This document shows positions 1 through 9,104 of a stretch of 64,000 nucleotides of DNA, in pieces (the first letter of the stretch is position 1; each line of letters starts with the position of its first letter). The notes beneath the pieces are model-generated. The model was not told the DNA's origin. It did not search any database and was given only the letters and a program-made list of their open reading frames with translations. The stretch covers positions 15,889,118 through 15,953,117 of the forward strand of contig NC_087078.1 in assembly GCF_026151205.1 (NCBI RefSeq), given 5' to 3'. This DNA comes from Bolinopsis microptera. Taxonomy: Eukaryota > Ctenophora > Tentaculata > Lobata > Bolinopsidae. The translations under genes and the position numbers were made by a program.

Positions 1-350
1 CGTGTACTTCACGGATCACTGTCAAGCGGGTATCAATTTTCACATTGTCTGATGAAACTCCTCCATTGAGCTGACACACTATGTTTTTCGCGTACCAATC
101 TTCGTACTTATTGCGCATGAATTTCTTAGCCAGTCCATTGATAGATATGTCCAGGGGCTGTAGATGATGGGTCATATTAGCTGGAACTTTCTGTAGGATG
201 CAGTTGTTGGCTGTCATCAGATCTTTTAGTGTCTGTGTGTGTTGGGCCCGAAACACATCTGATATCAGTAGCGCTTTCTGCTCAGGGTTGTTGATGGAGG
301 CTCTAACTGATTCTATGTGGGGAAGAAGGGTTTTCTCAAAGAACTGGACA
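1..350 (-). mobile_element. pogo/Tigger-like DDE transposase, C-terminal part, cut by window edge
   Basis: Reading the minus strand from about 350 down to 1 gives an open frame of roughly 115 residues that runs off the left edge. It contains SDVFRAQHT, then KVPANMTHHLQPLDISING and a following AKKFMRNKYEDWY block. This order (a mid-domain D in SDVF, then HHLQPLD with the last acidic residue) is that of the DDE_1 superfamily transposases of pogo/Tigger elements, which cut and paste DNA at TA sites. An in-frame stop lies just upstream, inside a short tandem repeat, so the copy is probably broken or the frame continues through another exon. It sits 3' of the last visible ABCF2 exon, probably within an ABCF2 intron. 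The family is well supported; activity is not. Confidence 0.7.
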
Positions 351-352
351 CT

Positions 353-390
353 GGTCAAACGGGTCAAACGGGTCAAACCCGGTCAAACCT
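353..390. repeat. short tandem repeat, GGTCAAAC units
   Basis: Four imperfect 9-10 bp units of the form GGTCAAACG stand in a row. The repeat directly abuts, and appears to interrupt, the transposase reading frame on the minus strand. Confidence 0.8.
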
Positions 391-876
391 TTCGACCATC
401 TGGTGAGGCGTCATAATGATAATTGTACGTGAAAGGGGTATGATAAGATATGCTGAGTGTAAGTAGACTAAACTATCTGATTGAGAGACTAAATATCACT
501 ATTGTATATCTATCATTTTGTACTACTACTGTGCCATCATTACTGTATTTTTTAGTAGTTACTGGGCAGATCGTAAATTTCATAATGTGAAACAACTCAG
601 ACTACCACCTACATGCTTAAAATTTAAAGCAAAATGACTGGAATAATAAGGAATAATAATGAACAAATATGTAACTGAAATTTTAGTGGAAAATCGTTCA
701 TTTTTCGAAGAATTTGTGCCCAAATTTTCGGTCGCCCAAATGAGTTCAAATTTTTTGCCCAAATTTTTCGGGCTCAAATAAATTGTGCTCAATATAATGG
801 CACACAAATTTTTGGGAACTAAGGTATATTAATGACTTCTTCGTTAAAATTATCAGTTAAATTAACTAAAGCATAC
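391..876. other. no gene seen; AAATTTTTGGGC-type short repeats
   Basis: No coding stretch is recognisable. Between about 700 and 830 the sequence repeats variants of CCCAAATTTTTCGG in both orientations, which looks like a decayed inverted-repeat element. This stretch is presumably ABCF2 intron sequence. Confidence 0.4.
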
Positions 877-1822
877 CTAATAAGGCCAGCATGGTCGACT
901 TTCCGCATCCATTGTGTCCAATAAGCCCGTATCTTCGGCCGTAATTCAGCTCGATAACGGTATCATCGAGAATGTTGTCTCCGTGATGGGTAATCGACAC
1001 GTTCGTTAGCTGGATGTCTCTGGAGGAGTATCATTGTCATTGTTACATTTCTTTAAACACGATCACACTAAAAATGTGTAATGTAAATAATTAGGATAAA
1101 TTTGAAGTTCCAATTTCACAACAGCTCTACAAATGATTGAATTTATTGAGTTTGTCTGTAGTGTGATGGGAATATTTTAACCTGGTTCAGCCAGTCCAAA
1201 CCCTCACTTCATAACATGTAAGGTTGCGTCTCATTTGAAAAGCACTATTATGTAAACAGATGCATCTGCACTCTACAGTGTTGCAGGATGCTTCCTGAAA
1301 GAGTGACGGAACACTCTTACTAATCCTATGATAATGACAATTAAGACAATCTTCAAATGTGGATTTTACATTCCTCTGCCTAGGCCACCTCCTATAATTA
1401 TTAATTACAATTATTCATCAAACCATGCGACATGAAGCGACAATAAACTAGACAAACAACTTTATGAAATAAATAAATGGATCAATTTTTAAAATGTATA
1501 TACCTGCTTTCTTTATGTGAGGAAAGTACGCCAGTGGAGGAACAAGCGGCCAAGAGTTGTTTAACCTGGTCATCTTGGACAGCCTCCATCCTCAGCATTG
1601 TGTCTACATCTAGGGCGGGTCCTCCGCCATTTGTACTCTGAGGGAGCAATTAGTAAAAACTTCTTAGAGGGGAACTATCACGAATGTAAGATGGCAGTAA
1701 CCACGTCGACAATTTTGTTACAATAATTTTCCTATTGACTAGTGACTCACGGGTTTCTGGGCTGCCTTTCCTCCTTTTTTAGCATTCAGTTTCTGGGCTT
1801 TCTTAGCTCCTTTTGATGGCAT
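877..1822 (-). CDS. ABCF2: ABCF2-type ABC ATPase, first three exons (partial)
   Basis: Three exons on the minus strand. Exon 1 (1822-1751) begins MPSKGAKKAQKLNAKKGG, a lysine/alanine-rich start typical of ABCF2, and ends at CCC followed by a perfect GTGAGT donor. Exon 2 (1638-1504) encodes an acidic linker ending STGVLSSHKES. Exon 3 (1019-877) encodes DIQLTNVSITHHG, then GRRYGLIGHNGCGKSTMLAL with the Walker A motif GHNGCGKS, and ends at a GTATGC donor. ABCF proteins are soluble twin-ATPase translation/ribosome factors without membrane domains. The second half of ABC domain 1 and all of domain 2 must lie left of the window. One oddity: joining exons 1 and 2 at the consensus sites leaves exon 2 one base out of frame near 1620, where two T residues meet. 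An indel, an alternative first exon, or a start at an internal ATG (MAEEPALDVD) could explain it. Confidence 0.8.
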
Positions 1823-2203
1823 TGCTAAAAACACTGGTAACTTCCTATGTCAAAATAATGGGATTACAAATTTTAAAACATCATTATCAAGTAAAATGAG
1901 AACATTTCAACATCTTCATAGTTTTTTGTGATTAATCATATATTAGTGATAATAACCAGTGACCTAAAATACACAAAATTGTTGACGAGGGGAGAATGAA
2001 ATTTCAAATCGATCTACTGCAGCTGAAAATAAATCTGATTCAATTTCATGCTTCATCTAAAACATAATCTAAAAACTGATAGAAGAGGGTCAACTAATCA
2101 TAAAAAAGGTCCAGTTGGAAGCTTCTAATAAACTGATTGCACTACCAAGATGTTTACAAATTAATTAATAAATAGCTTGAAATTCTTTAAAAAACCTCCT
2201 TCA
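1823..2203. other. intergenic region between CTU1 and ABCF2
   Basis: AT-rich sequence between two head-to-tail minus-strand genes. It must hold the ABCF2 promoter and the CTU1 3' end. No recognisable element was seen. Confidence 0.6.
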
Positions 2204-3420
2204 TTAAAACATGTCCTTAATATCTTGATTTATTGTATTTGTCCGAACATTACTTCCATTTGATATTCCATTTTGACCATTCACTTTTCCAGCAGTCATT
2301 TTAAGGATCTTCTTCCTCTTGTTGTTTTTTCCTATACTAAGCTCAGGTCGACCCCTATTTAAACCATCCAACATAATACATGCTTTGCAAAGTTCTGCGC
2401 TTGAAATGTAACCACACCTTTCACAGTTTTGTTGTATTGGCATCTTAACCTGAAAAATTGTTATTATGATTCCTACAGACAATAGAAAGGTACAAAATGT
2501 ATGACAATTATTAGATAAATTTACTGCTAAATCTTAAATCTATAATCATACTTGACATGCTTTACAGACAAATAAATGTAATTTTAAAGTAACTGCTATT
2601 ATACCTCCTCCTTGGTGACCATGTCCTCTCCAGATTTGATAATGTCTAAGATTGCACGTGGTCTGATTTTTTCAAGATCTTTTAAAAATGTTCTAGCGTG
2701 ACCTCTGTAGGCATTGGGAGAGTAGATACACTCTGTTGTAAAGTAGTCCAGCTTCTTGAAATGGGCATACATAACAATTTCTTTCTCATAGGTAAATTTG
2801 AAGGGCTTGCTTCTCGATATCATTCCCTCAGAGCCTGTGCTGATTGCTGTGCATCTTCCCAGACGTGCTATATCACCCCTCAGAATATTCATGATGACAG
2901 TTTCAGCAATATCATCAGCATTGTGACCAGTCACAATTTTATCACATTTGAGCATAGCAGCCCCTCTGTCTAAAGCTTGCCTTCGGAAAACACCACAAAA
3001 AGTACAATTGTTTTTCATTCCAATTTCCTTGACAATTGCATCCATAGTCCATCCATAAAGTTCTTGATATGATAAAATTTTCAAAGGAAGACTATACTGC
3101 ATTTGATTACGCTTTACAGTTTCCAAGGAGTCGTCCCTATAACCAGTTATCCCTTCATCTATTGATAAAAGCTCTAAATTCAGACCATAATCGTATCTTT
3201 CATTAAGTGTCTTCATAATGTGGGCCAACACTGTTGAATCCTTGCCTCCACTTGCCCCTATGGCAATGGTTTCGCCACGAGTAAAGAGGTTATTCTTGAC
3301 AATTGTTTCATGGATTTCATATTCGAAAACTGTATAAAAACATTCCTTGCAAAGTTCTTTTCGATTCTTTGGACGCTTGAGGATGGCACGCTCACCACAT
3401 TGAACACATGCTATTGGCAT
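2204..3420 (-). CDS. CTU1: cytoplasmic tRNA 2-thiolation protein 1
   Basis: Two exons: 3420-2605 (272 codons) and 2449-2204 (82 codons with stop), joined in phase 0 across a GTATAA...TTTTCAG intron; the product is 353 residues, close to the roughly 348 of human CTU1. CTU1 adenylates and thiolates the wobble uridine (U34) of Lys, Glu and Gln tRNAs in the cytosol together with CTU2, receiving sulfur from URM1. Visible features: N-terminal zinc site C5-x2-C8 and C24-x2-C27; PP-loop SGGKDS at 57-62; central catalytic CTFC at 139-142; GHNADD at 165-170; RGHAR block near the exon end; and C-terminal CERCG...CKAC zinc site followed by LDGLNRGRP...IGK, the family's conserved tail. I chose the ATG at 3420 (MPIACVQCG) because it matches the family start; the preceding frame lacks an ATG and has a possible acceptor (TTTGCAG) just upstream. 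The gene looks intact. Confidence 0.95.
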
Positions 3421-3644
3421 TCTTGCTGCAAATGAAATTTGGGTGATGTAAGACAATTGATTTATTGATAATAACTTTTTTTAACACAGTAAGTTAGTTT
3501 GATAATTTATTTTCAAACCAAGACCTAAAAAATAAAGCTTATTTAGTGCAAAGATACAAAGGAAACAAAGATACAAGGTGTGTTCCTGAATCCTGTCTGT
3601 CTGAAATTATTAGAAGACAGGGCAGTATCTAGATAGCCGACCCC

Positions 3645-3732
3645 TGTCCGCGGACAACTGTCCGTGCACAACTGTCCACGGACAACTGTCCACGGACAAC
3701 TGTCCATGGACAACTGTCCACGAACAACTGTC
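3645..3732. repeat. 15-bp tandem repeat of near-palindromic GGACAACTGTCC
   Basis: About six units of period 15 with core GGACAACTGTCC, each nearly its own reverse complement, with one or two base changes between units. It lies 5' of CTU1, about 220 bp upstream of its ATG, so it could affect the promoter, but that is inference. Confidence 0.85.
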
Positions 3733-3915
3733 TACCAGATCATGGTACAGTATCCCCTGAATCAAGCAGGGTTCACATCATCGCACGTGAATTTCAATCA
3801 GCGGTGGTGTCAAGGCTTATTAAACGATTAAACAACCTTACGAGATCAGTTCACATCATTGCTTGTGAAGTGTGAACAGTGCATCAACTAACCGCCGAAG
3901 CAGTGGGTTTGGAGT

Positions 3916-3940
3916 CCCCCCCCCCCCCCCCCCCCCCCCC
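3916..3940 (+). repeat. poly-C run of 25
   Basis: Twenty-five consecutive C residues. Length may be unreliable because such runs are hard to sequence. A run of this kind can form i-motif or G-quadruplex structures. Confidence 0.9.
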
Positions 3941-3961
3941 TGAGATCATTTCGTCTGTAAA

Positions 3962-4555
3962 GGGTTGCAGAATGTTCAGCTCAACAAAATACCGGTGGAA
4001 AATATTTCGTAGGCCCTAAAATGACTCCTCCAGATCCAGTCTTAACCTTAAATTTGACATAACTCACTAGATGAAGTAGCTCTGATACTTCGGATTAGAA
4101 CCTGCGAGACTGGCCTTCAGCTCGTAATTTTTGAGATTCAAACACATCGAAGATGTTCAAAGTGTGCAACATGTTCAGCTCGACAAAATACTGGTGGAAA
4201 ATATTTCGTAGGCCCTAAAATGACTCCTCCAGATCCAGTCTTAACCTTAAATTGAACTCACTAAATGAAGTAGCTCTGATACGTCGGATTAGAACCTGTA
4301 AGACTGGCCTTCATCTCGTCATTTTTGAGATTCAAACACATCGAAGATGTTCAAAGTGTGCAAGATGTTCAGCTCGACAAAATACCAGTGGAAACTATTT
4401 AGTAGGTCCTAAAATGACTCCTCTAGATCCAGTCTTAACCTTAAATTAGACATATTAAATAACTCACTAGCTGAAGTAGCTCTGATACATCGGATTAGAA
4501 CCTGTAAAACTGGCCTCCAGTTCGCCATTTTTGAGATTCAAGCAAATCAAGGATG
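3962..4555. repeat. satellite, about 195-bp unit, left part (three copies)
   Basis: Three tandem units with starts (ATGTTCAGCTC) at 3972, 4171 and 4365, so periods of 199 and 194 bp. Landmarks in each unit: ATGTTCAGCTCGACAAAA, TTCGTAGGCCCTAAAATGA, TCCAGATCCAGTCTTAAC and GAAGTAGCTCTGATAC. The last unit stops inside GGATGTT, where LINE B sequence begins. The same satellite resumes at 20704 at the next position of the unit. Confidence 0.9.
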
Positions 4556-4843
4556 TTTAGAGCTGGCAAGACAAAACTTGCTGAACTTGACACTCTGTAC
4601 AAAAAGGTAGCCAAAATAGCTCTCAACGTTCCACAAACAGAGAGCAGCCTTAATGTTTATAGAGACATGAAATGGTTACCACTCCATCTTAGACGACAAC
4701 TCCATCTGTCAAATTATATGTTTAGAATCATCCATGACAATTGTCCTACAAACTTTATGAACAAATTTAGTTACATATCAGGAGGTAGTAGGAGCGGCGA
4801 AAGCTGCAACCTATATGTTAATAGATCAACATCACATTCTAAA
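4556..4843 (+). mobile_element. LINE B, left part: RT C-terminal coding fragment
   Basis: Encodes about 95 residues matching the C-terminal region of LINE C's ORF2 in this window (KTKL..LD.LYKKVAKIAL, MKWLPLHLRRQLHLS, SYISGGS). It is 5'-truncated at the satellite junction, as expected of an incomplete target-primed insertion. Coding breaks off after SHSK at about 4843 and resumes with TFQYLGAKCW at 19371, so LINE A inserted here. The ATG at 4553 joins this fragment in frame to LINE A ORF1, giving a chimeric open frame of 507 codons to 6076. Confidence 0.85.
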
Positions 4844-6076
4844 GGAGAAGTGGTATGTTGTTATGAATGTAAGAGCAATTTTCACGCTACTTGTTATGAA
4901 ATAAAGGACGGTAAACGTGTTAACTTTCCTGATAATGTATGCTCCCCGTCCTTACTGAAATCTTTCAATGCTAACACTGAATCAAAACAGAAAGGTAAAC
5001 GTTTTGGAAGTTTCCTCTTCCATTGTGACTCTTGTGTTACATTAGCAAACCTGAGAAACGCTACTGATTTAAAAACCCATGTACACACCCTTGAAACAAA
5101 AATGTCAAAACTAGATGCTGACATAGACACCATTAAAAATCTCTTGTTAAATCCTGCCACTCTTCATGGATTAAGTTTGACCGCAGGAAACTGTTCCATA
5201 TCACCAACCCTTTCACCAATTAATAGTAACCATGAAACTGGTGGCTCTAATGGTGTTGTCGAAAATCCCTGGCGTGACAGCTGCAGAGTAGAAAAACTGA
5301 GGCATCCAGCTTCAGTAATAGTCTCTGAAGGGGGAGAAAAAGTTCCATTATCTGACCTTAAAACTATTATCACAGAAAATAACATTTTTGTAGATAATAC
5401 CTTCGAAAACAAGAAAGGTGAGACAGTTATCACCACATCTAGTCAAGCTGATCGAACAAAGCTAGTTCAATCTATCTCCAAAAGATTTCCCAAATCTGAT
5501 CTCAAGCAACCTATAACCAAATTGCCTACGATATCCATTTCCGGGATTAGAGATGAAATCACACCCGATGATCTCTTTGAAACCATTATGAAACTTTACC
5601 CTGACATCAAGTCCCTCATTGATTCTGGTGAAACATTCTCTGTACTCTCAGTCCGCAAACAACGAAATTATCAAACAGAAAAACCACTGTTTCAAGCTTC
5701 TGTTAGAGTGAGCAATGCCACAAGGAAGCTTATCGAAAATCGTGACAATTTCCTATCGATAGGTTTGTACCGCTGCAAGGTGTATGATCACTTTTACATC
5801 AAACGATGTAATAAATGCCAAAAGTTTGGTCATTACTCAGCCCAGTGCCAAGCATCTAACCATGTCTGTGCTCATTGCACTGAAGATCATGAAACTAACT
5901 CATGTACAAATAAAGACACACCTTCCTTTCAACCCTCCTGTGCTAACTGTAAAAATTCTAAGAGAACTGATGAACAGTACACACACTCAGCCACAGATAG
6001 ATCATGCCCAGCCTATATCTCTGAACAGCACAAGCTTAAGCATTCAATCTCATATTACACCCAAAAAAACTGGTGA
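4844..6076 (+). CDS. LINE A ORF1: PHD-like finger, coiled coil, zinc knuckles (5'-truncated)
   Basis: About 410 residues in the frame that opens at 4553. The first residues give EVVCCYECKSNFHATCYEI then FLFHCDSC, a Cys/His arrangement like a PHD finger found in ORF1 proteins of several CR1-type LINEs. A heptad stretch follows (DLKTHVHTLETKMSKLDADI), a likely coiled coil for trimerisation. The C-terminus has knuckles CNKCQKFGHYSAQC and CAHCTEDHETNSC plus a third CANC...C cluster. Such ORF1 proteins are nucleic-acid chaperones that package the element RNA. The stop TGA at 6074-6076 overlaps the beginning of the ORF2 frame, a tight arrangement suggesting coupled translation. The true ORF1 start is missing through 5' truncation. 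Confidence 0.8.
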   Translation, partial: GEVVCCYECKSNFHATCYEIKDGKRVNFPDNVCSPSLLKSFNANTESKQKGKRFGSFLFHCDSCVTLANLRNATDLKTHVHTLETKMSKLDADIDTIKNLLLNPATLHGLSLTAGNCSISPTLSPINSNHETGGSNGVVENPWRDSCRVEKLRHPASVIVSEGGEKVPLSDLKTIITENNIFVDNTFENKKGETVITTSSQADRTKLVQSISKRFPKSDLKQPITKLPTISISGIRDEITPDDLFETIMKLYPDIKSLIDSGETFSVLSVRKQRNYQTEKPLFQASVRVSNATRKLIENRDNFLSIGLYRCKVYDHFYIKRCNKCQKFGHYSAQCQASNHVCAHCTEDHETNSCTNKDTPSFQPSCANCKNSKRTDEQYTHSATDRSCPAYISEQHKLKHSISYYTQKNW

Positions 6077-6105
6077 AGAACAAGACTGGAGTTAAGAGCC
6101 TTAGT

Positions 6106-9001
6106 ATGAAATGTGCAAGCTGGAATGTTCGCTCTCTAAACAACAAAGTTGACCATGTTATGAACTTTTTAGAAGATAACAACATATCTATTTTCTTTGT
6201 TACAGAAACATGGCTAACTGATGAGAACAACAACACCACTGCAATAATAAAAAACTATGGCTATAAACTTTACCAAGTGTATCGCAAAGACAAATCAGGT
6301 GGAGGTGTTGCCATAATCTACAAATCATGTGTTCGTCTAATCAAAGTTTTTGCCAACAATGACGGATCATTTGAGGCAATTAACGCAAAACTGAAACTCG
6401 TTGATGGGTCTGTCGTCTTCTGCTCCTGTATCTACCGTCCACCTGGGTCCTTGGGAAATTTCCTCTCTGATTTTGAAGATTTCCTGGCGGATGCATTCTC
6501 AAAATACAAGCATTTCTTGCTATGCGGAGATGTTAATATGCACCAATGAAACTAATAAATCAATGAAACTAACACCTAGACAGAATCTCTGCCCATGTGA
6601 GCGAGTGGAGCACCATACTATCATCTTTTGGGCTTCATCAACTTGTCTACTCACCGACACATAAAAAAGGTCACATCCTTGATCCTGTTATTTCTTCGCA
6701 CAAAGTAGTAGATCAAACTTCTGTTGAGGTAATGCAAAACATGGCCAAAAGCTTCCCATCCTGTGACCACTATCCGATTATATTTCAGCTTCATAAGCCT
6801 CCTGACATCGACAAATGTGAGAAAGTCATACGCTTTAGAAAGATCAGAGACATAGATCAGGAACAATTTAAAGGTGATTTATCTGTTGCTCTATCTGAGT
6901 TGGTTTTTGAAGAACAGAGCTTCTCTGATGTTGTGACTCAATTTAACAATGGGTGTCAACATATACTAAATGTACATGCTCCAGAATATTCCAAAACCAT
7001 CAAAGACATTCCCACTGCTCCCTGGTTTGATGGCGAATACAAAGTTGCAAGAGCCGACAGAAGAAAGGCTGAGAAAGCCTGGAAAAAGTCAAGTCTTGAC
7101 ATTGATCATGATATCTTTGTTCATTTGCGAGAGCACTGTTCAGAGCTGACTCTCAAAAAGAAAAAACTGTTTTTCTCTAATACTTTCCAAAAATACAAAC
7201 ACTCACAAAAGAGCCTTTACAAATTTGTGGACACTTTCCTGGATAAAGAAAAGAACCTCACTTTACCATCTTCAGAAAATCTTCAGGAAACTGTAAATGC
7301 CTTTAACCAGTATTTTACTGAAAAAATTGAGAAAATCCGAACATCATTTCCCAACACTACTGTGACTAATAGTTCTCCAAACTTCAATGGCCAGGCATTA
7401 TCTGAATTTAGAAAAGCTACTATTTTTGAAGTAAGAGAATTGATCAAAGAATATGGCATCAAAACCTCATCGATTGATCCACTACCTAAAGAACTCTTGT
7501 CAGAGCACCTTGAGCTAATCCTCCCTACCCTTTGTGATATTATCAACGTTTCTCTTTCAACCGGAAGTATGGAGGGAATCAAGTTAGCACATCTCACTCC
7601 CCTGATCAAAGGAGATTCCCTAGACACTGAGAACTTAAAGAATTATAGACCCATCTCTAATCTTACATTCATCGGTAAACTCATTGAGCGCTTTGTATTA
7701 AAATGCCTCAATGAACATCTAGCCAAGAATAATCTCAACATCGACCACCAGTCTGGTTACAAAAAGCATCACAGCACAGAAACACTCCTCATTACCATAG
7801 TCAATGACCTCCTCATAGCCACTAATGAAAACACAGCAACAGTTGTAATGCTTTTAGACCTGAGTGCTGCATTCGACACAGTTGACCATATCAAACTGAT
7901 CAATATATTGAAGTGTGAGATTGGGATTGCGGGAACAGCCTTGAAATGGTTCACCAGCTTCATCCGTGGTCGTTGTCAAAAAGTCAAGATAGGTGACCTA
8001 GAATCTGAAGAAATTGTAATAAAGTTTGGTGTCCCACAGGGCTCTGTCCTTGGCCCTGTGTTGTTCAATATCTACATCCGCTCAATTTACTCTTCTGTAA
8101 AATCAAAGCAATTTCTGATCCATGGCTATGCTGATGATCACCAGATCTACAAGTCATTTTCATCCGCTACAGAATATCAAGTCCTCAGCGAAGACCTGCC
8201 CTCCTGTTTTAGAGAAATCGAGACCTGGATGACGAATCACTTCCTTCTTCTGAATCCAACTAAAACTGAAATTACAGTTTTTGGTTCAAAACGTTTATTG
8301 TCAGAATTAGAAATTGGTGGTGTCTTCCTAAAATCTTCTGTCTGTATAAGACTTGTTAACGTTACCAAAAACCTTGGCTTTACATTGGATTCCTCTCTGA
8401 CTCTAAATCCTCAGATAAAGAAGCTTAAAGCTGCAAACTGCCACAAGATGCGGAATATTGCAAAGATGAAACCATTCCTCTCTGAAGATCAAATGCAAAT
8501 CATCGTACAATCTCTTGTTATTAGTTCCCTTGACTACTGCAATACTATGGTACTAATCATTCTGTTTTGAAACAGCTACAATCTCTGCAAAACAGAGCAT
8601 GTCGCTTAGTTAAAGGTCTAAAGAGGAGAGAAGAAGTTGAGCCCTACATAAAAGAACTTCATTGGCTCAAGGTACAAGAACGTATTGAATTTAAAATACT
8701 CCTGCTAACTTTCAAACTGCTCCATGGACTAGCACCTTCATACCTGTCAAACCTTGTCAAGTACAATCCCAGTGGTGGCAGAGATGTGTCTCTTCATTGC
8801 CCTATAAACAGTCCACCAAGAGCCTTCTCTTCATCTGCTCCAAGATTATGGAACAACCTTCCTCAAGAAATCAGGAAATGTGTAAACATCAATGACTTAA
8901 AGGGAAAACTAAAAGCTCATCTGTTTAGAAAGTCCTTGAGAAAAATCAACAATAAACTATTACAGGTTAGATGTTTACCTGAGTTCTATATCTTTCGATA
9001 G
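6106..9001 (+). pseudogene. LINE A ORF2: endonuclease and reverse transcriptase, frameshifted
   Basis: Encoded in three frames: 6106-6549, about 6597-8570 and about 8567-9001. The first ATG in frame is 6106 (MKCASWNVRSLNNK). Endonuclease motifs seen: WNVRSLN, TETWL, GGGVAIIY, IYRPPGS, GDVNMH and CDHYPIIF, the last varying from the usual SDH. RT motifs: NYRPISNLTFIGKLIERF, LLDLSAAFDTVDH, PQGSVLGPVLF and GYADDHQIY. The C-terminal segment reads LWNNLPQEIRKC and HLFRKSL, common to CR1/L2 elements. Sequence between 6525 and 6600 is degenerate, and a one-base break near 8567 separates the last 145 codons. Not functional as read. Confidence 0.85.
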
Positions 9002-9104
9002 CAACTCCATCTATCAATCTGATTAGCAAGTCATTCTGTATTCCACCAGTACTTGTGATCCTGGTTGCAGCTTTCAACATGTTTTATGGGCCCAACACTC
9101 AGCT
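8937..9104 (+). repeat. 168-bp direct duplication flanking RLE1, left copy
   Basis: Begins TGAGAAAAATCAACAATAAA and ends CAACACTCAGCT. The right copy is 18384-18551. The only difference seen is G versus A in CTTTCGATAGC. It covers the end of LINE A ORF2 and the start of its 3' UTR, so it is target sequence duplicated on insertion of RLE1, or the product of recombination between two LINE A copies. Confidence 0.9.

Noticed and set aside
3916..3940. Poly-C run as a telomere or assembly gap marker
   Set aside because: It is a simple homopolymer within continuous flanking sequence; nothing telomeric around it.
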